A stretch of DNA of 64,000 bases. Source: Solwaraspora sp. WMMA2065. Lineage in GTDB: Bacteria > Actinomycetota > Actinomycetes > Mycobacteriales > Micromonosporaceae. Every line of letters begins with the position of its first letter. Position 1 is the stretch's first letter. The position numbers were made by a program, and so were the translations under genes. Location: the NCBI RefSeq assembly GCF_030345075.1, contig NZ_CP128361.1, forward strand, positions 372,001 through 436,000, given 5' to 3'. Positions 52,972 to 61,022 of this stretch are shown here, piece after piece. The notes under the pieces are model-generated. The model ran no database searches, was not told the origin of the DNA, and saw only the letters and a program-made list of their open reading frames with translations.

Positions 52972-53817
52972 ATGCACGACGCACCCAACTTCGCGGCGGT
53001 GCTGCGCTCCTGGCGCACCCGCCTGCAGCCGGCAGACGTGGGCCTGCCCTTCAGGTCAGGCACGCGCAGGACGGCGGGATTGCGCCGCGAAGAGGTCGCC
53101 TGGCTCGCTGGCATCTCACCGGACTACATCAAACGCCTCGAACAGGGCCGCGCGCATCCCAGCGTCGCTATCGTGCGCTCGCTCGCACGAACGCTGCGCC
53201 TGTCCGACGCTGAGTATGAACTGGCCTGCCGCCTGGCGGGGCACGCGCCCCAACCGGGCGGACTGGTGCCCCGGCACATCGGCCCCAGCGTGCAGCGCGT
53301 GCTCGACCGTCTCGCCGACACCCCGATCGCCGTCTTCGACGCGGCCTGGACCCTCATCCAGCACAACGATGTGTGGGCCGCGCTGACCGGCGACGACTGG
53401 CACGACCGCGATCTCCGGTCGGCGAACATCGTGTGGCGAACCTTCCACGACGACACGGGGCGCGTGCGGCATCCGGATCCGCAGGCGCACAAGGCGTCAC
53501 TCGTGGCCGACCTGCGCGACGTGGCGACGCGCTACCCTGCCGACCGCGAACTGAAGGACATGATCGGCACGCTGCGGACATCGAGCCCTGAATTCGCGCG
53601 ACTGTGGGAAGGCTCCGCCGTCGCGCACCACAGGAGCGAACGAAAGACCGTCGACAATCCGCACGTCGGCGAAGTCGAACTCGACTGCGATGTGCTGTCG
53701 GCGCACGGCGCCGACCTGCGCATCGTCGTCTACACAGCGGCACCTGGCAGCGAAGCGGCAGACAAGCTGCGACTGTTGACCGTCCTCGGCACCGAGATCA
53801 TGACCCGTCGCCACTGA
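52972..53817 (+). CDS. XRE-family regulator with MmyB-like ligand-binding domain
   Basis: Helix-turn-helix regulator, 281 residues. HTH at about 15-75 (LRREEVAWLAGISPDYIKRL and HPSVAIVRSLARTLRLS), then a MmyB-like (MLTR) domain, about 105-270, with DTPIAVFDAAWTLIQHNDVW and the region around RYPADRELKDMIGTLRTSSP. These are usually activators or repressors of a neighbouring oxidoreductase gene. ATG 52972 (or GTG 52969) lies six bases after GACAAT (52960-52965), consistent with a leaderless mRNA. The earlier in-frame start at 52753 would overlap the SDR gene and is rejected. Confidence 0.88.
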   Translation: MHDAPNFAAVLRSWRTRLQPADVGLPFRSGTRRTAGLRREEVAWLAGISPDYIKRLEQGRAHPSVAIVRSLARTLRLSDAEYELACRLAGHAPQPGGLVPRHIGPSVQRVLDRLADTPIAVFDAAWTLIQHNDVWAALTGDDWHDRDLRSANIVWRTFHDDTGRVRHPDPQAHKASLVADLRDVATRYPADRELKDMIGTLRTSSPEFARLWEGSAVAHHRSERKTVDNPHVGEVELDCDVLSAHGADLRIVVYTAAPGSEAADKLRLLTVLGTEIMTRRH

Positions 53818-53910
53818 TGTGCTCCCACTACAGGACATCTGGCGTGGCACCCGACACCACCGTGCTGATCGACGGATTCTGGACCAGCCTATACAGAGGG
53901 AAGCCGACTC

Positions 53911-53975
53911 AAGATCAGATGACGTAGAACCGTACGAAACGCCGGTGCAGGCCAGTATTTACGTCATCTGCTCTT
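53911..53975. repeat. 65-bp palindromic element, copy B
   Basis: Arms AAGATCAGATGACGTA (53911-53926) and TACGTCATCTGCTCTT (53960-53975) pair over 15 of 16 bases around a 33-nt loop. The loop shares about half its bases with copy A at aligned positions. It lies 94 bp after the XRE gene and 74 bp before the insertion sequence. The rest of the 53818-54048 gap shows no gene. Confidence 0.85.
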
Positions 53976-54038
53976 GAACTTCGGTTAGGTGTGCGGCCAC
54001 GGTGTCTCTACCGCTGGATCGGTTGGCGGGTTGGGACA

Positions 54039-54048
54039 CGTCCGGTCG
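54039..54048. repeat. Target site duplication, left copy
   Basis: CGTCCGGTCG, repeated exactly at 55543-55552 on the other side of the insertion sequence. Confidence 0.9.
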
Positions 54049-54068
54049 CACGGCCCCGGCGTTGTTCC
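54049..54068 (+). repeat. IS left terminal inverted repeat
   Basis: CACGGCCCCGGCGTTGTTCC, exact complement of the right end at 55523-55542. It begins with CA, as ISAs1-family ends do. Confidence 0.92.
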
Positions 54069-54185
54069 GGCTTGAGTCGTTCTGTCCGTGTTGGAAATCG
54101 GACGTCGGCTGAGTTGCGGGACGAGCGCGACTCCTGATGATCTTGCGGGTGACTAGCCTCGAAGTTCATCGCTGGAGCCGCGCTC

Positions 54186-55496
54186 GTGACGACATCTTCC
54201 CTGACCGACCCCGTTGTTGACCACCTCGCCGATCTGGCGTTGTGGGAAGCCGAACTCTCCACCGGCCCGGCCGATCCCTTGTCGATGGTGTCGCCCCTGG
54301 TAGCACGCCTGGCCCGGGTGCCGGACCCCCGCCGGCCGCGCGGACGGCGCCATCCGCTGCTGGTGATCCTGGTCCTGACCGCGTGTGCCACCCTCGTCGC
54401 CGGCAACGACAGCCTGACCGCGATCCGGCAGTGGGCGGCCCGGACCCCACAGGACGTCCTGCACCGCCTCGGCGCCCGCCGTGACCCACTGACCAGCCGC
54501 TACCTCGTCCCGAGCGAACGGACCTTCCGGCGGGTCCTGGCCGCCGTCGACGGCGACGCCCTCGACACGGCGACCTGCGGCTACGCCGCGGACGTGGCAC
54601 GCGGCGACGCCCCGGCCCCACGGATCCCCACCAGCGTCGACGAACCCACCGAACGCGAACAACGCCGGGCCGCCACCCGGGCGTTCACCCACCCGGCACC
54701 GGCCGGGCTGCTGCCCGCCGCCGCGATCGACGGGAAACTGCTGCACGGCACCCGCACCCCCACCGGACAGGTGTTCCTGGTCGCCGCCGTCACCCACGAC
54801 CGTGCCGTGATCCTGGGCCAACGCCAGGTCGCCGACAAACGCGGCGAGGCCACCGCGACCGAGGACCTACTCACACAGCTCGACGTCGCCGGCATGCTCC
54901 TCACCCTGGACGCCCTGCACACCACCAGGAAAACCGCCCGGCTGATCACCGACACCCTGAACGCCCACTACATGCTGATCCTGAAGGGGAACCAGCCGCT
55001 CGCCCTGCGCGCCGCCCACACGTTGCTGTCCGGCACCGACACCGAGTTCGCCGACCGGACCGACGTCGACGCCGATCGCGGACACGGACGCACCGAACGC
55101 CGCACGATCCGCGTCACCGGCTGCGACGACACCCTGTTCCCCGGAGCCCGCCAGGTCTTCCGGCTACGCCGCGACACCGGCGGACTCGACGGGATCCGCA
55201 CCAGCAAACAGATCATCCACGGCATCGTCAGCCTCGACGCCACCCAGGCCGGACCGCAACACCTCAACGCCTACGTCAGAGGACACTGGTCGGTGGAAAC
55301 CCGCCTGCACTGGACCCGTGACGTCACCTTCAACGGGGACTACTCCCAGCTCAGGACGGGTGCGGCTCCCCGCAACCTGGCCGCCATGCGCAACCTGGCC
55401 CTGAACACCTTCCGCCTCGCCGGACGCGCCAACATCGCCCACGCCCGCCGTGACCTCCACGACCGCGCCGACACCTTCGCCGTCTACGACATCTGA
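54186..55496 (+). CDS. ISAs1-family transposase, 436 aa
   Basis: DDE transposase of the ISAs1 group (related to the H-repeat proteins). N-terminal DDE_Tnp_1-associated region (LARVPDPRRPRGRRHPLLVI, ending in an aliphatic helix), then the catalytic core: first Asp in AAIDGKLLHGTRTP, second in MLLTLDALHTTRKTARLI, ILKGNQPLAL, and the Glu in GHWSVETRLHWTRDVTF. All three acidic residues are present and the frame is open, so it should be active. GTG 54186 has GGAG about 12 nt upstream. Confidence 0.93.
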   Translation: MTTSSLTDPVVDHLADLALWEAELSTGPADPLSMVSPLVARLARVPDPRRPRGRRHPLLVILVLTACATLVAGNDSLTAIRQWAARTPQDVLHRLGARRDPLTSRYLVPSERTFRRVLAAVDGDALDTATCGYAADVARGDAPAPRIPTSVDEPTEREQRRAATRAFTHPAPAGLLPAAAIDGKLLHGTRTPTGQVFLVAAVTHDRAVILGQRQVADKRGEATATEDLLTQLDVAGMLLTLDALHTTRKTARLITDTLNAHYMLILKGNQPLALRAAHTLLSGTDTEFADRTDVDADRGHGRTERRTIRVTGCDDTLFPGARQVFRLRRDTGGLDGIRTSKQIIHGIVSLDATQAGPQHLNAYVRGHWSVETRLHWTRDVTFNGDYSQLRTGAAPRNLAAMRNLALNTFRLAGRANIAHARRDLHDRADTFAVYDI

Positions 55497-55522
55497 CAAA
55501 CAATGATCAAGTCAGACATAGA

Positions 55523-55542
55523 GGAACAACGCCGGGGCCGTG
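55523..55542 (-). repeat. IS right terminal inverted repeat
   Basis: GGAACAACGCCGGGGCCGTG, perfect complement of the left end; the transposase stop is 27 bp before it. Confidence 0.92.
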
Positions 55543-55552
55543 CGTCCGGTCG
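55543..55552. repeat. Target site duplication, right copy
   Basis: CGTCCGGTCG, identical to 54039-54048. ISAs1 elements usually duplicate 8-10 bp. Confidence 0.9.
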
Positions 55553-55626
55553 ACGTGGGCGGCGGTCCGTTGATCAACTGTTGAATGCGGAGGCGTTGTC
55601 CTGGTGGCTGTTCAGCGGAGGCGTGA

Positions 55627-56150
55627 TCAATCGGTGGCGCGGAACGCTTCGGCAACTACACCCCATCGAAATCTGTCGCTTCCAATTGGTGGTTTCAGAG
55701 CTTCGTCCTCGGTGAACTGGACGCCGACGTATGACAGGGTCCGGACGGATGCTCGGTAGGCGGGATGCTGGGTGAGGGCCGGCTTTGCGTACGGTGAGAC
55801 GACTATCGGAAGCCCGGTGCCAAGGGCCTCGTTGAGTACACCCAGCGCCAAGTTGTCGCTGATTCCGCTGGCCCACTTGTTGATCGTGTTGAAGGACGCC
55901 GGTGCCACCACGACGGCGTCGGCGCGCGGCAGTGTTCCGGGCTCGTCAGGGGCGCGAAGTCGGGACGCGACCGGAAACCGGTCTGGGATGCGAGCCTGTC
56001 CGTGTCGATCCAAGTCGCCGCAGTAGGCGTGACGATCAGGCACACCGACCATCCGTCGGCCTGCAACAGGGCGACGCACTCGTCGATGTTGTGAATCGGC
56101 GGAGCGGCGGAGGAAACCAGGTACAGCGTCGGTTTGCCGGTGCCAGTCAT
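55627..56150 (-). pseudogene. Flavoprotein (PPC decarboxylase-like) gene with a frameshift
   Basis: The start ATG 56150 gives MTGTGKPTLYLVSSAAPPIH and VCLIVTPTAATWIDTDRLAS, the beginning of a small flavoprotein family related to phosphopantothenoylcysteine decarboxylase. Near 55971-55980 the frame must shift by one base to continue with ASRLRAPDEPGTLPRADAVV, VAPASFNTINKWASGISDNL and ALGTGLPIVVSPYAKPAL, the FMN-binding core, to the stop at 55627. In the first frame the protein ends in unrelated sequence. No slippery heptamer is visible, so programmed shifting is unlikely. It follows an XRE remnant whose stop is 2 nt from this start, a common actinobacterial pair. Confidence 0.75.
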
Positions 56151-56152
56151 GA

Positions 56153-56395
56153 TCAGTTGGCATCGATCCTGGCGCGCACTGCCAAGGCGCGCAGGCTGGG
56201 TGTGGCGGCGCGACGTTCCCGGGCCAGCATGGCGGTGACCAGCGTGCGGGTCTGATCGTGCACCTGGAAGATCTGAGGTGCGGTGCGCTCGGCCGCCAGA
56301 AGGTGAAGCAGAGCTGACGGGTCGCCGCCCGGCTGCGTGGTGAACGCCGCAGCCAGGTCCAGGTGGACCTGAGCCCGTCGAAGCGGAGTGACGAT
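56153..56395 (-). pseudogene. C-terminal fragment of an XRE-type regulator
   Basis: About 80 residues, including RRAQVHLDLAAAFTTQPGGD, ALLHLLAAERTAPQIF and ATPSLRALAVRARID, match the C-terminal end of the helix-turn-helix regulators usually encoded just before this flavoprotein. The HTH and central parts are missing; upstream of about 56395 the frame runs into the unrelated plus-strand gene. A 5'-truncated relic, its stop TGA separated from the flavoprotein ATG by TC. Confidence 0.65.
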
Positions 56396-56825
56396 GAACG
56401 AGCAGCGCCGCCAGATTCTGGAGATGCTGGCCGAAGGCAAGATCACCGCTGAGGAGGCCGAGCGGCTGATCGACGCCCTCGACCGAGAGCAGCCTGATGC
56501 GACGCCGGGGGGCGCATCCGGCCCGAAGGCCCGGCCGAAGTATCTGCGGGTGATGGCGGACTTCGCCGACGGACCCAGCGGCGACGAGCCGGGCCGGGTC
56601 AACGTCCGGGTCCCGTTGCAGCTGCTGCGCGCCGGGGTCCGGCTCACCAGCCTGATCCCGCCACAGGCGCTGACCCACGTCAACGCGGAGCTGGCCAAGT
56701 CGGGTGTGCCGATCGACCTGACCCAGCTCAAGCCGCAGCACATCGAGGAGCTGGTCGAGCAGCTCGACGATCTCACGGTCGACGTCGACCAGCCCGACGT
56801 CAAGGTGAAGGTCTTCTGCGAGTGA
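56394..56825 (+). CDS. SHOCT-like/YvlB-N domain protein, 143 aa
   Basis: Small protein with an N-terminal SHOCT-like helical hairpin (RRQILEMLAEGKITAEEAER and LIDALDRE), as found at the start of YvlB/LiaX-type proteins, followed by a linker and a compact domain (KYLRVMADFADG; VNVRVPLQLLRAGVRLTSLI; ITLQQLKPQ-like region around IDLTQLKPQHIEELVEQLDD) ending VDVDQPDVKVKVFCE. ATG 56394 has GGAG at proper spacing; GTG 56388 overlaps that site. Such proteins often accompany envelope-stress systems; here it stands alone. Confidence 0.8.
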   Translation: MNEQRRQILEMLAEGKITAEEAERLIDALDREQPDATPGGASGPKARPKYLRVMADFADGPSGDEPGRVNVRVPLQLLRAGVRLTSLIPPQALTHVNAELAKSGVPIDLTQLKPQHIEELVEQLDDLTVDVDQPDVKVKVFCE

Positions 56826-56882
56826 CATCGCGACAGCTGCGGATGCCCGCCCGGACCACGGGGTCGGGCGGGCATCCGGGGG

Positions 56883-57411
56883 TCACCGCACCGTCGCCAG
56901 CATGACCGCCTGGTCCTCGCGTTCGGCGCCCCGGGCGCGACGGACCAGCCGGCACACCTCGCGCAGCCCGGCCGCCCGGGTGCAGCACCCGGGCGGCCTC
57001 GGCGAAGACGCGGCCCTGACCGGCCGGTGGCGCGTGGATCGTCGAGTACCACAGCAGTACACCCGCGAACCGGGAGTCCGGGAACGGAAGGTCGGCCAGC
57101 GAGCCGACGGCGAACGGCAGCCCTCGGTGGTCGCGGCGGGCCATGGCGATCATGCCTGGTGACAGGTCGACCCCGACCACTCGACAGTCCCGGTCGGCGA
57201 GATACCGGCTCATCCGACCCGCACCGCAGCCCGCGTCGAGCACCAGCGGGTCGACGCTGGAGCGGACCGCCTCGGCGAAGGTGTCGATCATGGCGAGATC
57301 CAGCGGTGCCTCAACGCGGGTGTCCGGCATGCGGGCCGCGTAGTCGCCGGCCACGGTGTCGTAGGCGACCCGGACCCCCCGCAAGTCGGGCCGGGCAGGT
57401 GAGGCGGACAC
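56883..57411 (-). pseudogene. Class I SAM-dependent methyltransferase with internal deletion
   Basis: From GTG 57411: VRVAYDTVAGDYAARMPDTR, motif I VLDAGCGAGRMSRYLADRDC, VVGVDLSPGMIAMAR, and LLWYSTIHAPPAGQ then AEAARVLHPGG. In the intact family about 45 more residues follow, but here the next recognisable piece, in another frame, is already the extreme C-terminus (LREVCRLVRRARGAEREDQA, stop at 56883). So about 130 bp are missing at a GGCCGGG sequence near 56968 and the frame is broken. GTG 57411 lies 12 bp after the alkD stop. Confidence 0.7.
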
Positions 57412-57419
57412 TGGCGCGG

Positions 57420-58130
57420 TCAGGCCGTGCCGGCGAGGTACGCGGCGCGACGCTGCGGCTCGAACTTCTCGATCGCGTACCGCAGCATCACCCTCGGCAT
57501 GTCGCGTTGGTGCCGGGTCAGGAACGTCTCGGCCACCGTACGGTCGCGGTTGCCGACCTCGCGCAGCATCCAGCCGACGGCCTTGTGGATTAGGTCGTGC
57601 GGGTCGTGCAGCAGCCGCTCGGCCAGCCGCAACGTCCAGTCGAAGTCCCCGACCCGGATGAAGGCGAACGTCGCGATGATCGCGATCCGCCGGTCCCAGA
57701 CCAGCTCGGAGGCGGCCAGCCGGTCCAGCACCGTCCGGTCGGTGCCCAACAGCCACGGCCCGACGATGTACGGGGCGCACGAGTCGACCAGGTCCCAGTT
57801 GTCGATCCGGTCGGTGTGGGCCAGCACGGTGTCGAAGATGGCGGCCCGCTGCCGCTGCCTGCCCTTGTCGAACATCCGCACCAGGATGAAGATCGCCGTC
57901 AGCCGCTCCTCGTGTACCTCGCTGGTCAGCAGCAGGGTCGTCTCGGCCAACGACAGGTCACGCCAGTATCGACCGGCCACCCGGCGCTGGTCCGGCACCG
58001 GTACGCCGATCGTCCGGTCGCCCTCGCCGTACCCGCCGGGTCGGATCTGCAGGAACCGGCGTGCCTGCTCCGCGCGACGCGGGTCGGCGAGGGCGGCGAG
58101 CGCCCGGCGGACATCGTCACAGGTGGCCAT
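57420..58130 (-). CDS. AlkD-like DNA alkylation repair glycosylase
   Basis: HEAT-like-repeat DNA glycosylase that removes 3- and 7-alkylated purines. 236 residues of tandem helical repeats with the family features GEGDRTIGVPVPDQRRVAGR, SEVHEERLTAIFILVRMFDK, the catalytic region DNWDLVDSCAPYIVGPWLL, RIAIIATFAFIRVGDFDWTL and HKAVGWMLREVGNRD. The Trp and Asp residues expected to flank the flipped base are present. ATG 58130. It ends 9 bp before the broken methyltransferase gene and shares its transcript. Confidence 0.9.
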   Translation of the reverse strand: MATCDDVRRALAALADPRRAEQARRFLQIRPGGYGEGDRTIGVPVPDQRRVAGRYWRDLSLAETTLLLTSEVHEERLTAIFILVRMFDKGRQRQRAAIFDTVLAHTDRIDNWDLVDSCAPYIVGPWLLGTDRTVLDRLAASELVWDRRIAIIATFAFIRVGDFDWTLRLAERLLHDPHDLIHKAVGWMLREVGNRDRTVAETFLTRHQRDMPRVMLRYAIEKFEPQRRAAYLAGTA

Positions 58131-58306
58131 CGACCGCCGAATCTACGCCTGCCACCGATCGGCACGTCGAGTCGCCCGGCGGACGTGTCCCCCGTGCGAG
58201 CTACCGGTAAGTGTCCACTGCGGGGTGAAGTGGGCTGTCCGTCGCAGCCATAGCGTTTTCGTCGTAGCCGCGGCACCCAGGTCGCGGCCTGGTGAAGGGA
58301 ATCCTC

Positions 58307-59128
58307 GTGCGTCTGGTGAAACAGTTGGTGGCCGTCGGGGCAGTCGCCTTCGTCGGTGGCGGCAGCGCCGCTGCATTACAGGACAACGCCTGGCTCACCT
58401 TGCTCATCGGTGTCGTGACCTGCGTCGCCGTCGTCCTTGTCTACCGGTGGGTGGTGCGGCGCACCGAACAGCGCGCCCCCGTCGAGGTGGCTGCTTCCGG
58501 GGCAGTCGTCAGAACTGCCGTGGGGGTGCTGATCGGGGCCGGGATGTTCGGCGCCGTCATTGCCAACATCGCCCTCCTCGGCGGCTACCACGTGCACGGC
58601 CTGGGCTCGGTGAGCGGCGCCGCCGACCTGCTCGGTCTCATGGCGGCCGCCTCGGTGACGGAGGAGCTACTCTTCCGTGGCGTGTTGTTCCGGATCGTCG
58701 AGGAACGACTCGGCACCTGGTTCACCTTGGTGCTGACCGGGGTGCTGTTCGGTCTGTTCCATCTGGGCAATCCGGACGCCGGGCTGTGGGGCGCGGTCGC
58801 CATCGTGATCTCGGCCGGCTTCATGCTCGCCGCCTGCTATGCGGCCACCCGGAATCTGTGGGTGCCGATCGGGTTGCACTTTGGCTGGAACTTCGTCGCA
58901 GCCGGCATTTTCGGCACGGTGGTCTCCGGCAACGGAGAGCCGCATGGGCTGCTGGAAGCGACGACGTCGGGTCCGGATCTGCTGACCGGTGGCGATTTCG
59001 GGCCCGAGGGCAGCCTCTACACGGTCGGCGCCGGGGTGGCGCTGACCGTGTTCTTTCTGTGGCTCGCGCGTCGCCGCGGTCACATCGTCCCGTGTCGGGC
59101 CAGGACGAACGCTACAGTCGCCCGGTGA
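58307..59128 (+). CDS. CPBP-family intramembrane metalloprotease
   Basis: Multi-helix membrane protease (CPBP/Abi type). Motif 1 ASVTEELLFRGVLFRIVEER holds the Glu-Glu and Arg; motif 2 GLFHLGNPDAGLWG and motif 3 LHFGWNF supply the metal-binding His residues. Eight hydrophobic segments are visible. GTG 58307 was chosen because AAGGGA lies 6-7 nt upstream; 58292 is an alternative. The TGA overlaps the GTG of the sensor kinase, suggesting joint control. Substrate unknown; family members process membrane-tethered factors or confer peptide immunity. Confidence 0.87.
   Translation: MRLVKQLVAVGAVAFVGGGSAAALQDNAWLTLLIGVVTCVAVVLVYRWVVRRTEQRAPVEVAASGAVVRTAVGVLIGAGMFGAVIANIALLGGYHVHGLGSVSGAADLLGLMAAASVTEELLFRGVLFRIVEERLGTWFTLVLTGVLFGLFHLGNPDAGLWGAVAIVISAGFMLAACYAATRNLWVPIGLHFGWNFVAAGIFGTVVSGNGEPHGLLEATTSGPDLLTGGDFGPEGSLYTVGAGVALTVFFLWLARRRGHIVPCRARTNATVAR
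59113..59118 (+). promoter_or_regulatory. Internal TACAGT -10 for a leaderless histidine kinase transcript
   Basis: TACAGT inside the last codons of the CPBP gene, six bases (CGCCCG) before GTG 59125. Suggests that the two-component genes can be transcribed independently as a leaderless mRNA. Confidence 0.45.
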
Positions 59129-60315
59129 TCGATCTCCGGGGCCTGCCGGAGCTGTGGCGGCGGTCCGACGTCGTGGTCCGAGATCTGCCGCTCGCGCTGC
59201 TGCTCGTGGTCGCGTCGCTGGTGCCCGCGCTGCACAGTCGTGGAACACAGCTCGGTGACCTGCCCAGTCGCCCGTTCGACGGGCTGACCGGCGTGGTGCT
59301 GGCGCTGGAGTGTCTGCCGCTCGTGGTGCGACGGCGCCTGCCGGCCCTCTGCCTCGGTCTGGTGGCGCTCGGCTTCGCGATCGATCAGCTGCGCTTCTAC
59401 CACACGGTTGCCGGTATGGCCCTGCCGATCGCACTGCTGAGCGCGGGGCTGCACCTGGGCCGCCACCGACGCACAACTGTCGCGGTGGCCACGGTGGGGT
59501 ACGTGGTGCTGGCCGTCGCGTTGCACCGGCACGGCTCGACCGAGGGAGTGATCGGGTTCGGGACCTTCTACCTGGCGTTGGCCTTCGCCTGGGGCGTCGG
59601 GTCGTGGCTGCGGATGTCGCGGGCCGCCGAGGCGGATCACCGGCGGCATGTCGCGGAGCGTACCCGGGCTGCGGAGCGTACCCGGATCGCCAGGGAGTTG
59701 CACGACGTGGTGACGCATCACGTGACCGCGATGGTGGTGCAGGCTGAGGCGGCACGATATCTGACCGCTGCCCCGGAGCGTCTCGACGAGAGCCTGACCG
59801 CGATCACCGACACCGGCCGGCGAGCCGTCGGGGACCTGCGGCACCTGCTTGACCTGCTCAATCCGGATCACGGAACCGGGGCGCGCACGTCGGCGGACGG
59901 CGACACCGGTCCGAACAGTTCCGTTGGCCCGCTCTACTCGCTCGCCTCGCTCGTTGAACAAACCCGGCAAGGCGGGCAGCCGGTGGAGTTCACGCAGCAG
60001 GGCAGGCCACCCGAGGTGGCCGGAAGCGCCGAGGCCGCAGCGTACCGGGTCGTCCAGGAGTCGTTGACGAACGCCTTGAAACACGACCACGGCGGCCGAA
60101 CCGTGGTCCAGGTGCGCTACGACGTGCGGGAGGTCACTGTGGAAGTTCACACCGACGGCACAGGGTCGAACGCCGCGTCACCGGGTGGCAGCGGGCGTGG
60201 CCTCGCCGGTCTCCGTGAGCGGGTGGGTGCGCTCGGCGGAAAGTTCAGCGCCGGACGGCGGCCCGGCGGCGGGTTCGTGGTCCGCGCCCGGATCCCCGCA
60301 GGGGATCCGTCATGA
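59125..60315 (+). CDS. Sensor histidine kinase (NarL-system type)
   Basis: Membrane sensor kinase, 396 residues. Four to five helices in residues about 20-165 (no large extracellular domain, so it probably senses in or at the membrane), a dimerisation/phosphoacceptor HisKA_3 domain with the phospho-His193 in RIARELHDVVTHHVTAMVVQ, and a HATPase domain (AYRVVQESLTNALKHDHGGR; GRGLAGLRERV). GTG start in an overlap with the CPBP gene. Partner of the response regulator that follows with an ATGA overlap. Confidence 0.93.
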   Translation: MIDLRGLPELWRRSDVVVRDLPLALLLVVASLVPALHSRGTQLGDLPSRPFDGLTGVVLALECLPLVVRRRLPALCLGLVALGFAIDQLRFYHTVAGMALPIALLSAGLHLGRHRRTTVAVATVGYVVLAVALHRHGSTEGVIGFGTFYLALAFAWGVGSWLRMSRAAEADHRRHVAERTRAAERTRIARELHDVVTHHVTAMVVQAEAARYLTAAPERLDESLTAITDTGRRAVGDLRHLLDLLNPDHGTGARTSADGDTGPNSSVGPLYSLASLVEQTRQGGQPVEFTQQGRPPEVAGSAEAAAYRVVQESLTNALKHDHGGRTVVQVRYDVREVTVEVHTDGTGSNAASPGGSGRGLAGLRERVGALGGKFSAGRRPGGGFVVRARIPAGDPS

Positions 60316-60971
60316 CGGTGCCGCTGCGGGTCCTGGTCTGCGACGACCAGGCGTTGGTCCGTACCGGGTTCGCCACGATCATCGGCGCGCAGCCCGACCT
60401 GCAGGTGGTGGGGGAGTGCGGCGACGGGCAGACGGCGGTTGACCTGGCTGGCCGGCTGCGCCCGGACGTGGTGGTGATGGACGTGCGGATGCCGGTCCTG
60501 AACGGCATCGCCGCCACCCGCATGCTGGCGGGCGCGGGGGTGGCGGCGCCGGTCAAAGTGCTCGTGGTGACCACGTTCAACCTCGACGAGTACGTGTACG
60601 AGGCGCTGCGCGCCGGGGCGAGCGGATTTCTGCTCAAGGACGCGCCCCCGGCCCAGCTGCTCCAGGGCATCCGCACGGTCGCCTCCGGCGCGGCGCTGCT
60701 CGCTCCGGAGGTGACCCGCGGTCTGGTGGGCCGGTACGCGGAACGGGTCCGCCCGGTCGCTGACCCGTCGGGTGAGGTCCCGCTGGCCCCGCGCGAACTG
60801 GAGGTGCTGCGGCTGATGGCCGACGGCCTGTCGAACAGCGAGATCGCCGCGGCCATGGTGATCAGCCAGGAGACCGTCAAGACGTACGTCTCGCGCATTC
60901 TTACCAAGCTGGATTTGCGTGACCGCGTCCAAGCAGTGATCTACGCCTATCGTCGTGGCCTGGTGGCCTGA
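60312..60971 (+). CDS. NarL/FixJ-family response regulator
   Basis: Receiver domain with acidic pocket (VLVCDDQALVRTGF), phospho-acceptor Asp57 (VVVMDVRMPVLNG), the Thr of VVTTFNLDEYVYEAL and Lys in GFLLKDAPP, followed by a LuxR-type HTH (LAPRELEVLRLMADGLSNSE; VISQETVKTYVSRILTKLDL). 219 residues, standard length. Encoded with the kinase; its targets probably include the CPBP operon (inference). Confidence 0.95.
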   Translation: MTVPLRVLVCDDQALVRTGFATIIGAQPDLQVVGECGDGQTAVDLAGRLRPDVVVMDVRMPVLNGIAATRMLAGAGVAAPVKVLVVTTFNLDEYVYEALRAGASGFLLKDAPPAQLLQGIRTVASGAALLAPEVTRGLVGRYAERVRPVADPSGEVPLAPRELEVLRLMADGLSNSEIAAAMVISQETVKTYVSRILTKLDLRDRVQAVIYAYRRGLVA

Positions 60972-61022
60972 CGCAGGTCGGCACGGAGTCTCCTAGCCGG
61001 CTGCTAGCCGGCTGGCGGCCGG

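Larger units (their letters stand above)
54049..55542 (+). mobile_element. ISAs1-family insertion sequence, complete (1494 bp)
   Basis: Bounded by perfect 20-bp terminal inverted repeats (54049-54068 and 55523-55542) starting CACGGCCCCGGCGTTGTTCC, flanked by a 10-bp direct target duplication CGTCCGGTCG. One intact transposase gene fills it. Perfect ends and duplication show a recent insertion that is probably still mobile. It separates palindromic copy B from the flavoprotein remnant. Confidence 0.93.

Noticed and set aside
55567-55635. A fourth 65-bp palindrome right of the insertion sequence
   Set aside because: TGATCA occurs at both ends but the flanking arm bases do not match the AAGATCAnnTGAnG consensus, and the right end is the stop region of the flavoprotein.
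55970-55985. Programmed -1 frameshift in the flavoprotein gene
   Set aside because: No slippery heptamer or downstream stem is apparent, and the companion regulator is truncated, so mutation or sequencing error is simpler.
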